64,000 nucleotides of DNA from Nostoc sp. FACHB-892 (GCF_014698795.1 NZ_JACJTR010000037.1:1-64000), one strand, 5' to 3'. Counted from the stretch's first letter, positions 53,371 to 62,542 are shown. The notes: generated by a model from the sequence alone, not told the origin. Made by a program: numbers and translations.

Positions 53371-53426
53371 AAGTGAGCTTAGATTGGATGAAGAATCCTC
53401 ATCCATAAAAATGGAATAGCTCACTT
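53371..53426. terminator. Nested stem-loop between precursor and oxygenase genes
   Basis: AAGTGAGCT (53371-53379) pairs with AGCTCACTT (53418-53426); inside, GGATGA (53386-53391) pairs with TCATCC (53399-53404). It lies 63 bases after the precursor stop. On the plus strand a T5 follows; on the minus strand no T run. It could reduce read-through from the precursor gene to the oxygenase gene. Confidence 0.55.
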
Positions 53427-53488
53427 TTTACTATTGTATTTTCAGCACTTATTCTGCCGTAGCTCTGCCGTTAATTTTGTTCTAAGTA

Positions 53489-53779
53489 CTATGCGTGTGT
53501 ATGAATATGTGTGCCGTCGGGAAGGTCAACATCTTGATGGTATACCGCTCCTGCTACAGCTAGTAACTCCTCCTCAGATAGCTCATCTTCTGCAATAGCG
53601 TCTTGCATAGCAATTTCCCATTCTGACTCAGTGAATTCATAACCTTTCTCAGATGCAATCTGGATTACTGTCGCAGAACTGTTAGCAGCCTTGAGCCTTT
53701 CTTGTAGTTCATCATCGTTCTTAGAAAATTCATAAAATTCTTTTGCTTTTTCTTTAGACATGGTTTGAATTAGCCACAT
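53489..53779 (-). CDS. Nif11-type RiPP precursor peptide
   Basis: 96 residues. MSKEKAKEFYEFSKNDDELQ and VIQIASEKGYEFTESEWEIA are the Nif11 leader; LSEEELLAVAGA is the typical end of the leader with a double-small-residue (A-G-A) cleavage site for a C39 peptidase. The predicted core is GAVYHQDVDLPDGTHIHTHA (about 20 residues), rich in His and Asp, without Cys, so no lanthionine is possible. A metal-binding or hydroxylated product is conceivable. The internal Met7 better fits the family start, but the better ribosome site is before Met1. It lies opposite to the exporter, with an operator between. Confidence 0.85.
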   Translation of the reverse strand: MWLIQTMSKEKAKEFYEFSKNDDELQERLKAANSSATVIQIASEKGYEFTESEWEIAMQDAIAEDELSEEELLAVAGAVYHQDVDLPDGTHIHTHA

Positions 53780-53886
53780 ATCGCACCAACCTCTTTAGGC
53801 TGGCGAGGAAGTTTAGCGGCTGTATTTATTACTTCCTAATTACATTATTAATAATAAAGTGAGTACCAACTTTACTAAAGAGTTTC

Positions 53887-53901
53887 CTGTATGGCATACA
53901 G
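53887..53901. promoter_or_regulatory. Palindromic operator, copy 2
   Basis: CTGTATGGCATACAG, 108 bases upstream of the precursor ATG (53779) on the minus strand. A perfect palindrome around the central base. Confidence 0.75.
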
Positions 53902-54014
53902 TAGTTTTTTTATTAAACAATCCAAGGCTGTTTTAGCGAGATATAGAGTTTGAGTCAAAGATAAGAGTATCTTGCCAGCTTTTTGATACATAGCTCATCC
54001 AATCCAATAATTTA

Positions 54015-54029
54015 CTGTATGCCATACAG
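54015..54029. promoter_or_regulatory. Palindromic operator, copy 3
   Basis: CTGTATGCCATACAG, with further symmetry outward (TTTACTGTATG / CATACAGTAAA). It lies 245 bases upstream of the exporter operon start on the plus strand. Confidence 0.75.
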
Positions 54030-54273
54030 TAAATTATTGAAACACCTTCGTATCAGCTTTATTCTAAAAATTATTGATTATTTGTCGGATTTGAATAATC
54101 CCTGTCCGATATCTTGTAGGTTAGGGAGCAGAAAGCCCCTAATGCTCATGGCTATGATCTGAATCATTACGATTTTTTAAGGAGATTTACTGGGGAAAAC
54201 CAAATTAAATTCTATGATAAACGATCCAAACAACTACAATATTTAAGACTAATTTTTGTGGTGCTAGATTACC

Positions 54274-55725
54274 TTGAATTTTAAATCAAAAACGCGGCTA
54301 TTTCGACAGGAGTCACTGAAGCGTCTGTCTTCTCCTGAAAGATTAGATCAACTCATGCAGGTGGTCAGCCCTAGAAGCTGGCTACCGCTTGTTGCTTTAG
54401 GTTCGATTGTGGGGGTAGCTGTTATCTGGAGCATTTATGGACGCATTCCTATCACCTTTGAGGGTCGAGGTGTATTGATTTATCCAAGCAATGTTGTACC
54501 ATTGCAATCAAAAAGTGCAGGGCAGTTAATAGCTCTCAATATTAAAGTTGGAGATGTCATTAAAAAAGGGCAAGTATTAGCAACTATTGACCAAGCTGAA
54601 CTCCGCAAGCAACTGCAACAACAGCGAGTTAAGCTGACAGAACTAGAATCACAAGACAAAGCTGTTGGTTCATTGCAAGGGCAAAGGCTGCAACAAGAGG
54701 AGCGATCGCAACAACAACAACGTTATTATCTTCAACAACGTATACTAGAACTGCAAACCATCACACCTCTGTTAAAAACCAAAGGCAACACCTCTATTGC
54801 ACAACAACGCCAAGGCTTACAGGAACGTCTACGACAAGCCCAAGCTTTGACTCCTGTTTTTCTCCAGAGAGTGGAAATCCGCAGACAGCTATTCAAGAAA
54901 GAAGGTGCAATTTCTGGGGATGAGGCACTCAAGGCAGAACAAGAATACCTAGAGAACTTGGAAAAAATTGCAGACATCAAAAATCAACTCAAAGAACTAG
55001 ATTTGAAGGAGACAGAAACAGAAAAAGATTATCGTCAAAACCTCAGCACCATCTCTGACTTACAAGCTCAAGTCAAAGAATTGGATAGCAAACAGGCTTC
55101 TGTGGCTCAACAAGACTTAGAAGATGCCACTACCCGCAAAAAAGAGATTCAAGAAGTCAAACGAGAAATTTCCCAACTGGAACTGCAACTAGGAAACAAT
55201 AGCCAAATTATTAGTCAATATAGCGGACGCATTTTAGAAATCACGCTCACACCAGGACAAGTTGTTAGTGCTGGTACACGCTTGGCAACTGTTGAGGCGG
55301 AGAACCCTAAAAGCAAGTTAGTTAGTGTTACTTATTTCCCTGTATCAGAAGGTAAGAAAATTAAAGCAGGGATGACAATCCAAATTACTCCTCAAACTGT
55401 GAAACGAGAACGATTTGGCGGTATCGTTGCAAATGTTACTAATATCTCGCGCTTTCCAATTACAAAGGAAGCAGCCGCGTCGGAAGTGGGTAATGCAGAG
55501 GTGGTGGAAGGTCTAGTATCTCAACAAAAAGAAGGTCTGATACAAGTATTCTCTGATTTAGAGATAGATTCCAGCACCCCAAGCGGCTATAAATGGTCTT
55601 CTTCCACAGGGCCAAAACTGCCTGTTTCTTCTGGAACTACTACTGTTGCGCGAGTCAAGGTAGAAGAACGCGCACCAATCACCTTTGTTTTGCCTATCTT
55701 GAGGTCTGTTAGTGGTATCTACTAA
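54274..55725 (+). CDS. HlyD-type adaptor of an NHLP (NHLM) exporter
   Basis: 483 residues. The N-terminus LFRQESLKRLSSPERLDQLM matches NHLM-type adaptors. One membrane helix is at about 40-58 (SWLPLVALGSIVGVAVIWSI). Then the lipoyl-like half-motif GQLIALNIKVGDVIKKGQVL near 90, a long coiled coil at about 110-300 and the second half GRILEITLTPGQVVSAGTRL near 320. It links the ABC exporters to an outer-membrane channel of the TolC type. The TTG start is the only one possible without passing a stop. It overlaps the next gene by 14 bases. Confidence 0.9.
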   Translation: MNFKSKTRLFRQESLKRLSSPERLDQLMQVVSPRSWLPLVALGSIVGVAVIWSIYGRIPITFEGRGVLIYPSNVVPLQSKSAGQLIALNIKVGDVIKKGQVLATIDQAELRKQLQQQRVKLTELESQDKAVGSLQGQRLQQEERSQQQQRYYLQQRILELQTITPLLKTKGNTSIAQQRQGLQERLRQAQALTPVFLQRVEIRRQLFKKEGAISGDEALKAEQEYLENLEKIADIKNQLKELDLKETETEKDYRQNLSTISDLQAQVKELDSKQASVAQQDLEDATTRKKEIQEVKREISQLELQLGNNSQIISQYSGRILEITLTPGQVVSAGTRLATVEAENPKSKLVSVTYFPVSEGKKIKAGMTIQITPQTVKRERFGGIVANVTNISRFPITKEAAASEVGNAEVVEGLVSQQKEGLIQVFSDLEIDSSTPSGYKWSSSTGPKLPVSSGTTTVARVKVEERAPITFVLPILRSVSGIY

Positions 55726-57964
55726 ATCTACCTTAGTAACACTGTTTAATCCTTGGCAGTACTTACAAAAATTACTGCCGAGCAGAAGCACACGGGTAAA
55801 AACACCCACTCTTCTACAGATGGAAGCAGTGGAATGTGGGGCTGCTGCTTTAGGAATTATTCTAGGTTACTACGGTCGGATTGTGCCTTTAGCACAACTG
55901 CGTCAAGAATGTGGAGTTTCCCGCGATGGCAGTAAAGCATCTAACATGGTAAAGGCTGCTAGAAACTATGGGCTAGAGGCGAAAGGTTTTAAAAAAGAAC
56001 TCAAGCAACTGCAAGAACTGCGCCCCCCTTATATTGTCTTTTGGAACTTCAACCACTTCCTTGTAGTAGAAGGATGGAGCAAGCAACGGGTTTATATCAA
56101 TGACCCTGGCACAGGTCCACGTCATGTATCTCTACAGGAATTTGACGAAGGGTACACTGGAGTGGTGCTAGTAATGGAACCAAGCACTGGGTTTACAAAA
56201 GGTGGTCGCAAACCCAGCATGGTTCTATCCTTATGGTCACGGCTACAAGGTTCAGGTGAAGCCTTGCTTTACTGCATAATAGCAGGATTTTTCTTGACTA
56301 TTGTTGGGTTAGTTATACCTGTATTTAGTCAAGTGTTTGTAGATGAGATATTGGTAGAGGGACGTCAGTTATGGTTACGTCCTTTGCTGTTGGCAATGGC
56401 TCTTGCTGCTATACTCCAAGGATCGCTAACTTTACTACGGTTACGCTACCTGCGGCGCTTGAAAATCAAATTAGCTGTGGGTATGTCCAGCCGCTTCCTG
56501 TGGCATATCCTCCGCTTACCTGTTAGCTTTTACGCTCAACGATTTAGCGGAGAAATCAGTAATCGTACTACTCTCAATGACCAAGTAGCTGATGTTCTGG
56601 CAGGACAATTAGCAACTACAATCATCGATACATTTATGGTGTTTTTTTACGCCCTGGTCATGGTGCAATATGACTGGGTGCTGACCTTAATTGTAGTTAG
56701 CTTTGCTGCGGTGAATGTCTTAATTTTGCAACTAATTTCTCGTCAACGTGTAGACGCGAATCAACGATTGATTCAAGAATATGGGAAAGCTGCTGGTGTA
56801 TCTATTGCTGCGCTTCAAAGTATAGAAACACTCAAAGCATCAGGGTTAGAGTCAGATTTCTTTTCCCGGTGGTCAGGTTATTACACTAAAGCTCTTAATT
56901 CCCAGCAGGAATTAGGGGTGACAAACCAGACATTCTCGGTATTACCCACGCTTTTATCCGCCCTTTCTTCGATGTTGTTGTTGGTTGTCGGTGGATTACG
57001 GGTTATGGATGGACATCTCAGCATCGGAATGCTTATAGCGTTTCAAGGTTTGATGCTTAACTTTCAGCAGCCTGTTAACAATCTGGTCAACTTTGGTACA
57101 ACTCTTCAAGAACTTGAGGGGAATTTAATTCGCCTTGATGATGTGCTGGATAATCCGATTGGGAAGGTAGGGGAGGCAGGGGGCAGGGGGCAGGGGGCAT
57201 GGGGAGTAAATTCTTCTTCATCTGCTTATCTTGTTCCCAAGTTGCAGGGATATGTGGAGTTGCAGAATATTACGTTTGGCTATAGTCGTCTGGAAGCGCC
57301 ACTAATTGAAAACTTTAACCTGTCAATTAAGCCGGGACAACGAGTAGCTTTGGTAGGTGGAAGCGGTTCTGGGAAATCTACCGTTGCTAAACTTATAAGC
57401 GGACTTTATCAACCTTGGGCGGGAGAAGTTTACTTTGATGGTAAATCTAGAGAGCAGATTCCCCAACAACTGCTTACAAATTCTGTTGCAATGGTGGAGC
57501 AGGAAATTTTGTTGTTTGGCGGCACGGTTAGAGATAATTTAACTCTGTGGGATACTACTGTACCAGATAAAAGTCTGATGCGGGCATGTCTTGATGCAGC
57601 GATCGCAGATGTAATTCTCTCTATGTCTGGTGGATTAGATGCCAAACTCATAGAAGGTGCTGCTAATTTAAGTGGCGGACAGCGACAACGCTTAGAAATC
57701 GCTCGTGCTTTAGTAAATAATCCCTCAATCCTGATTATGGATGAAGCCACCAGCGCTCTAGATGCAGAAACAGAACAAATCATCGACCAGAATCTCCGCC
57801 GCCGGGGATGTACCTGCATCATTGTCGCTCATCGATTAAGCACTATCCGCGACTGCGATCAAATCATCGTTTTAGAACGCGGAAAGGTAGTACAACTTGG
57901 CACTCACAAAGAATTATGGCAAGTGGATGGTGCATATTCGCGCTTGCTGGGAACTGAAGGATAG
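55712..57964 (+). CDS. C39-peptidase ABC exporter (NHLP type)
   Basis: 750 residues from a GTG. C39 peptidase domain at about 33-160 with Cys42 in MEAVECGAAAL, His115 in NFNHFLVVEG and Asp131 in NDPGTG; it cuts leaders after double-Gly-type sites. Six membrane helices span about 170-450. The ATPase domain at about 520-745 has Walker A GGSGSGKSTVAK, signature LSGGQRQRLEIARAL and Walker B LIMDEATSALD. An odd Gly-rich linker at 487-500 (GRGQGAWG) is encoded by a G-rich tandem repeat. It should cleave and export the Nif11 peptide. Confidence 0.95.
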   Translation: MVSTKSTLVTLFNPWQYLQKLLPSRSTRVKTPTLLQMEAVECGAAALGIILGYYGRIVPLAQLRQECGVSRDGSKASNMVKAARNYGLEAKGFKKELKQLQELRPPYIVFWNFNHFLVVEGWSKQRVYINDPGTGPRHVSLQEFDEGYTGVVLVMEPSTGFTKGGRKPSMVLSLWSRLQGSGEALLYCIIAGFFLTIVGLVIPVFSQVFVDEILVEGRQLWLRPLLLAMALAAILQGSLTLLRLRYLRRLKIKLAVGMSSRFLWHILRLPVSFYAQRFSGEISNRTTLNDQVADVLAGQLATTIIDTFMVFFYALVMVQYDWVLTLIVVSFAAVNVLILQLISRQRVDANQRLIQEYGKAAGVSIAALQSIETLKASGLESDFFSRWSGYYTKALNSQQELGVTNQTFSVLPTLLSALSSMLLLVVGGLRVMDGHLSIGMLIAFQGLMLNFQQPVNNLVNFGTTLQELEGNLIRLDDVLDNPIGKVGEAGGRGQGAWGVNSSSSAYLVPKLQGYVELQNITFGYSRLEAPLIENFNLSIKPGQRVALVGGSGSGKSTVAKLISGLYQPWAGEVYFDGKSREQIPQQLLTNSVAMVEQEILLFGGTVRDNLTLWDTTVPDKSLMRACLDAAIADVILSMSGGLDAKLIEGAANLSGGQRQRLEIARALVNNPSILIMDEATSALDAETEQIIDQNLRRRGCTCIIVAHRLSTIRDCDQIIVLERGKVVQLGTHKELWQVDGAYSRLLGTEG
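57170..57206. repeat. GGGGCAG tandem repeat inside a gene
   Basis: GGGGAGGCAGGGGGCAGGGG and related units, part of the exporter coding sequence, in frame, in the linker between membrane and ATPase domains. It resembles the G-rich repeats elsewhere in the window. Confidence 0.7.
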
Positions 57965-58021
57965 AGACGGTGAGCAGTAAATTATCATAAAACATTTAAA
58001 AATCTAAACCTAAAATCTAAA

Positions 58022-60913
58022 ATGCTAATACAGGGGCAAGTTTATATAGTTAATGGCAATGAACCGATTCTACTGGATGACCCTTCACGGGTGTGGATAA
58101 TTCAGTCTGGCTCTATGGCTTTGTTTGCCGTCACAGTTAAAGATGGTGTAATCGAAGGGATGCGCCGTTATCTGTGCAGTATTAGTCAAGGAGAGGCACT
58201 TTTTGGAACTGCTGCTAATTCTGCTAATCAACACCGTCAGATTTTGGCAGTACCCACTGGAGAGACTGAATTACTACAAGTACATCAGGAATGTTACCGA
58301 GAGTTAGTAGCCAGTGGAGATATTAGGGCGATCGCCTGGATAGAAAATTGGCTGTTACAAATCGGTAATGTATTGTCCCACGTTACCACCCCAACAATTC
58401 ATGTAAAAGCTAAGGGACAATCACGATTTTCCCTAAACAATGGTCAGACTTTTCAGCCAGAAGCAAATGTCACTTGTTGGGTACAGCTGACTCAAGGGAC
58501 TGTCCGCTTTCTGGGGTTTGAGGAACTGATTTTAACCACAGCCACCACAACTTTTCCTGTCACTGACAGAATGTGGTTAGAAGCATTGGAGGGGGTACAA
58601 CTTACTACTAAAACCACTAGCGAATTCCAAAATCCAGATATTTTTCTGGCTGGATTATCTCAACTACACACTCAACTCCTACAATGCCTTAACCTGTTAG
58701 ATGAGCGGGAAGTACAGGCAGAGATGACACGATTGCGCGATCGCCAACGCCTCAATCGTCAAGTCACAGCCCAGGCTATAGGGGAGCTAGCATCAACATT
58801 AAGTTCCCAAGACGGAGACTTTTTCAATGAAGGCACTCCTTTATTGGTTGCTGCTGGAGCTGTTGGCAGGGCAATGGGCGTAAACATTCGTCCCCCGTCT
58901 CGTTCTGAAGACCTCAAGCGAGTTAAAGAGCCATTGTCAGCAATTGTCCGGGCTTCACGCATCCGAATGCGGCAGGTACTGTTGCGAGATAATTGGTGGG
59001 AAAAGGATTCTGGGCCAATAGTTGCCTATACCCAGCAAGATAATCGACCAGTAGCACTGCTACCAATTAGTGCAACTCGTTATGAAATTTTTGACCCAGT
59101 TGAGCATACCCGCTTTCGAGTGGATGAGCGTATAGCAGCAACACTGGCTCCTGTTGCCTATATGTTTTATCGCTCTTTACCTGATAAGGTACTGCAAGCT
59201 GTTGATATACTGCGGTTCACACTTAAAGGACGCAAGCAGGATCTACTAGTAATTTTGTTTACGGGCATTGCTGTCACCATACTAGGGATGATTACACCCT
59301 ATGCCACTGCGATTATTGTAGACAATGCAATTCCTGATAGTGACAAAGGATTATTACTACAAATAGGATTGGGGCTACTTGTTGCAGCCTTGGGGACAGG
59401 ACTATTTGGGCTAACTCAGGGATTTGCTCTGCTGCGGATTGAAACAGGTGGAGATGCCGCCACTCAAGCTGGTGTTTGGGATCGGCTGCTCTCCTTACCA
59501 GTATCTTTTTTCCGACAGTACACAACCGGAGACATTTTCTCCCGCGTATCATCGGTGAGTACGATCAGTCGGCGACTGAGTGGGAGGACCCTAATCAATC
59601 TCCTTACCAGTCTGTTCGCGCTGTTTTACTTGGGACAGTTATTTTATTACAACTACCAATTAGCTTTGATTGCTGTTGCATTTGCCATAGTTACAATCGC
59701 TGTGACTACAGCCTCTGGTTTACTCTTGCTATCTAAGGTGCGTCCTCTATTGGAACTGCGGGGCAGTATTTTTGGGCAAACAGTCCAGCTAATTAATGGC
59801 ATTTCTAAGTTACATATTGCCGGGGCAGAAGAACGTGCATTTGCAGCTTGGAGTAAAAATTATACTCGACAAATTAAGCTAGAGCTTAGTACACAACGGG
59901 TTGAAGATGCTGTTGCGCTTTTCAATACAGTAATGCCTATACTAACTTCGGGAGTTCTTTTCTGGTTTACTATTAGGCTTCTGGAAAATCCTCCAACTTC
60001 AGGAGCTAGTGAACTATCCCTTGGAACTTTTCTCGCTTTCAACGCCGCTTTTAGTAACTTTACTAGGGGAACCACAAACCTGAGCAATACTGTTACAGAA
60101 ATCCTGCAAGTTCTTCCCCAATGGCAACGCACCCAGCCTATTCTCTCGACTATACCAGAAGTGGATCTGTACAAAGCCGATCCTGGCAGACTTATCGGTA
60201 ATATTAATTTAGAACATATTACTTTTCGCTACCGTAGTGATGCCCCGCTGACGCTGGATGATGTAAGTATCTCTGCTGCTCCTGGTGAGTTTATTGCTCT
60301 GATAGGTGGTTCAGGTAGCGGAAAGTCAACTATTTTGCGATTACTACTGGGATTTGAAACTCCAATTGCAGGTAGCATCTACTACGATGGTCAAGACTTA
60401 TCTGGGTTAGATGTAGATGCGGTACGGCGGCAGTTGGGTGTTGTTTTACAAAGTGGTCAGCTAAATTCAGCCTCCATTTTCGAGAATATTGCCGGTGGCG
60501 CTCAAATTACTTTAGATGAAGCTTGGGAGGCGGCGCGGATGTCGGGGTTTGCTGAGGATATCACCGCCATGCCAATGCAAATGCATACTGTTGTGAGTGA
60601 AGGAGGTGGTAATCTTTCTGGAGGGCAACGACAACGGTTATTGATTGCCCGCGCTCTAGCATTAAAACCTCGCATTTTGTTATTTGATGAGGCTACCAGT
60701 GCGCTTGATAACAGAACCCAGGCGATTGTTAGTGAAAGTTTAGATAATTTACAAGTTACCAGAATTGCGATCGCTCATCGACTTAGTACCATTCGTAATG
60801 CTCACCGCATTTATGTACTCCAGGGAGGCCGGGTTGTACAACAAGGAACTTTTCAAGAACTAGCTGCTGTTGATGGGCTATTTGCCCAGTTAATGGCTCG
60901 GCAAATGGCGTAG
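58022..60913 (+). CDS. Second NHLP-type ABC exporter (permease/ATPase)
   Basis: 963 residues. The N-terminal ~230 residues have no peptidase; they resemble the accessory domain of NHLP family permease/ATPase subunits. The middle linker (SRIRMRQVLLRDNWWEKDSG) is typical of the family. Six membrane helices span about 400-660. The ATPase domain has Walker A IGGSGSGKSTILRL, signature LSGGQRQRLLIARAL and Walker B LLFDEATSALDN. It works with the C39 exporter and HlyD adaptor, 57 bases downstream of the former. Confidence 0.93.
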   Translation: MLIQGQVYIVNGNEPILLDDPSRVWIIQSGSMALFAVTVKDGVIEGMRRYLCSISQGEALFGTAANSANQHRQILAVPTGETELLQVHQECYRELVASGDIRAIAWIENWLLQIGNVLSHVTTPTIHVKAKGQSRFSLNNGQTFQPEANVTCWVQLTQGTVRFLGFEELILTTATTTFPVTDRMWLEALEGVQLTTKTTSEFQNPDIFLAGLSQLHTQLLQCLNLLDEREVQAEMTRLRDRQRLNRQVTAQAIGELASTLSSQDGDFFNEGTPLLVAAGAVGRAMGVNIRPPSRSEDLKRVKEPLSAIVRASRIRMRQVLLRDNWWEKDSGPIVAYTQQDNRPVALLPISATRYEIFDPVEHTRFRVDERIAATLAPVAYMFYRSLPDKVLQAVDILRFTLKGRKQDLLVILFTGIAVTILGMITPYATAIIVDNAIPDSDKGLLLQIGLGLLVAALGTGLFGLTQGFALLRIETGGDAATQAGVWDRLLSLPVSFFRQYTTGDIFSRVSSVSTISRRLSGRTLINLLTSLFALFYLGQLFYYNYQLALIAVAFAIVTIAVTTASGLLLLSKVRPLLELRGSIFGQTVQLINGISKLHIAGAEERAFAAWSKNYTRQIKLELSTQRVEDAVALFNTVMPILTSGVLFWFTIRLLENPPTSGASELSLGTFLAFNAAFSNFTRGTTNLSNTVTEILQVLPQWQRTQPILSTIPEVDLYKADPGRLIGNINLEHITFRYRSDAPLTLDDVSISAAPGEFIALIGGSGSGKSTILRLLLGFETPIAGSIYYDGQDLSGLDVDAVRRQLGVVLQSGQLNSASIFENIAGGAQITLDEAWEAARMSGFAEDITAMPMQMHTVVSEGGGNLSGGQRQRLLIARALALKPRILLFDEATSALDNRTQAIVSESLDNLQVTRIAIAHRLSTIRNAHRIYVLQGGRVVQQGTFQELAAVDGLFAQLMARQMA

Positions 60914-61036
60914 TTACTTGAGATTTGCTTCCAGTGAAGTTTAGGCATGGAAAGTACTTTTAATCCGTACCTAAATGGTGCTAATAAAAGCCAAAATATT
61001 TATATTTAAGCAGTTTATATTTGCATAGTTGAGTAA

Positions 61037-61432
61037 ATGATGAAAAAATTTTTAGTAATAGAAGATGAGCCACAAACACGAGAGATATTAATAGAGGGTT
61101 TAGAAGCAGAAGGTTTCAATGTTATTAGTGCAGAAAACGGTCACATTGGTATTAATCAAGTAAAAGAGCATTTACCTGACTTAGTTATTTGTGACATTAT
61201 GATGCCAGAGTTAGATGGTTACGGAGTTCTCACTACATTGCGTCAAAATCCCATAACAGCAAATATTCCCTTGATTTTTCTTACAGCTAAAGCTAGCGAG
61301 GCAGAACAGTACTATGGCATAGAAATAGGAGCAAATGGCTATCTTAATAAACCTTGTACAGTAGAGGATTTATTGAGGGTGATTACCAACGTCTCGGACT
61401 TATATAAGGAGCAAACTGTAATTAGTGCTTAA
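61037..61432 (+). CDS. CheY-like single-domain response regulator
   Basis: 131 residues, one receiver domain only. Acidic pocket VIEDEP near 10, phosphoacceptor Asp in VICDIMMPELDGY near 54, Thr in IFLTAKAS near 83 and Lys in LNKPCTVED near 106. No output domain, so it acts by protein contact. It lies 123 bases after the second exporter gene and could belong to the same unit or be independent. Confidence 0.9.
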   Translation: MMKKFLVIEDEPQTREILIEGLEAEGFNVISAENGHIGINQVKEHLPDLVICDIMMPELDGYGVLTTLRQNPITANIPLIFLTAKASEAEQYYGIEIGANGYLNKPCTVEDLLRVITNVSDLYKEQTVISA

Positions 61433-61485
61433 AATTAATGTTTGTGGCTGATTAGTCATGATTTTAATCAATTCCTTGAAAAAAA

Positions 61486-61520
61486 AAGAGCATGGCTAGC
61501 TTTTTGCCAGTCACGCTCTT
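61486..61520 (-). terminator. Rho-independent terminator of the WGR/AAA unit
   Basis: On the minus strand AAGAGCGTGACTGGC pairs with GCTAGCCATGCTCTT (wobbles included), followed by a run of nine T. It ends the leftward unit directly after the WGR gene stop. Confidence 0.85.
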
Positions 61521-61525
61521 GAACC

Positions 61526-62086
61526 TTATAAATGTCGCCAGAAGTTCTTACTGATAGTCTTGAGACTGACTACCTTGGGTTCTGCTGTCGCTTCAGGGGC
61601 ATGACCAACAGCCACCACAGCAACTTGTGGTGCAGGTGTCGCTAACAGAGAATTGAGTAACTCTTGTTGATAGTCAATATCTGCTACTGTGCGGTAAACT
61701 CTGTGATAATCTATCTGCATCCCCAAAGGCGTAGGGACAATTTTCAGATATTCATTTAGAGCGCTAATGTAGCCATCGTGAAAAATTCTACTAGCAATAC
61801 AAGGACGGATAATATTCAACAATTGAATAGCTCGTCTAATGTCTGCAACACTGCGGCTAGCATCAATCTCTGGCTGACTTTCGCTATAGCCTTTAGCTTT
61901 CTTTTCTGCTACTAAATTATGAAATTTAGCAATGGCTCTTTGATAACTGACTAATTGGTGAACTTTGGTTTGCGCTTGATAACCAACTCGCCCCCACTGG
62001 ACTGTCAAATTCCCATCTTCGACTTTAGCAAACCAGAATTTATTGCTGTTTCGGATAGCATCAACAAAGACTAAATAGATCTCCAT
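61526..62086 (-). CDS. WGR-domain protein
   Basis: 186 residues. An N-terminal WGR domain (about 1-75) with SNKFWFAKVEDGNLTVQWGR VGYQAQTKV is clear; in other proteins the WGR domain binds nucleic acid (for example in PARPs and MolR-like proteins). The rest is helical, with SVADIRRAIQLLNIIRPCI, and has no known domain. It lies 13 bases after the upstream small gene. Confidence 0.85.
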   Translation of the reverse strand: MEIYLVFVDAIRNSNKFWFAKVEDGNLTVQWGRVGYQAQTKVHQLVSYQRAIAKFHNLVAEKKAKGYSESQPEIDASRSVADIRRAIQLLNIIRPCIASRIFHDGYISALNEYLKIVPTPLGMQIDYHRVYRTVADIDYQQELLNSLLATPAPQVAVVAVGHAPEATAEPKVVSLKTISKNFWRHL

Positions 62087-62099
62087 GTTTCTTACCCTG

Positions 62100-62447
62100 T
62101 CAATTCACGGCTTGACGGGCATTGCCCCATCGAATTTGATGCTGTAAAGCTTCAAGTAACGTTTCCGCTTCCAGAGTTGTTAGTCCATTTAAAACAGAGC
62201 AGACATCATACAAATCCTGGGGAATAGAATCAGGAATTACTAGCTCACATAAAGCATCTTCAAGGGCTGTAGAAACTGGATATTCAGTTGGGGTGTACTC
62301 TTGTTGCATAACAATGTATGTAGAGAGAGTTACTCGTAATAACAGTTTGGTTTCTCTATCTAACTTTTCTAAGTGTGCGCCGTAGTTATCAACCAGTTGG
62401 TTAATCAAGTCTGTTTGCCCGTAATAAGTAACTAAATCTGTCGTCAT
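62100..62447 (-). CDS. Small hypothetical protein of the AAA/WGR unit
   Basis: 115 residues, acidic, helical: LINQLVDNYGAHLEKLDRET, then SIPQDLYDVCSVLNGLTTLE. No family recognised. It lies between the AAA ATPase and the WGR gene on the same strand; a terminator precedes it, so it may have its own promoter. Confidence 0.6.
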   Translation of the reverse strand: MTTDLVTYYGQTDLINQLVDNYGAHLEKLDRETKLLLRVTLSTYIVMQQEYTPTEYPVSTALEDALCELVIPDSIPQDLYDVCSVLNGLTTLEAETLLEALQHQIRWGNARQAVN

Positions 62448-62490
62448 TTTTCTTTGCCTTATTAACTATTAAAAGTTTGCTGTCAATTAC

Positions 62491-62532
62491 AAAAAAAAAG
62501 AGTGATTGCCCCTCTATGATTAAGGAGCAACC
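62491..62532 (-). terminator. Internal terminator after the AAA ATPase gene
   Basis: On the minus strand GGTTGCTCCT pairs with AGGGGCAATC (ten pairs, some wobble), followed by T9. It lies 11 bases after the AAA gene stop and upstream of the 115-residue gene, so expression of the downstream genes is partly or fully uncoupled. Confidence 0.8.
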
Positions 62533-62542
62533 GCAATTAATA

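Larger units (their letters stand above)
53780..54273. other. Divergent control region of the RiPP locus
   Basis: 494 bases without a gene. It holds two operator copies (53887-53901 and 54015-54029). A hairpin TTAGGG..CCCTAA lies at 54121-54143. An AAGGAG motif near 54180 is not followed by a frame of use. The exporter start is TTG 54274, because a stop TAG precedes it in frame. Confidence 0.6.
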
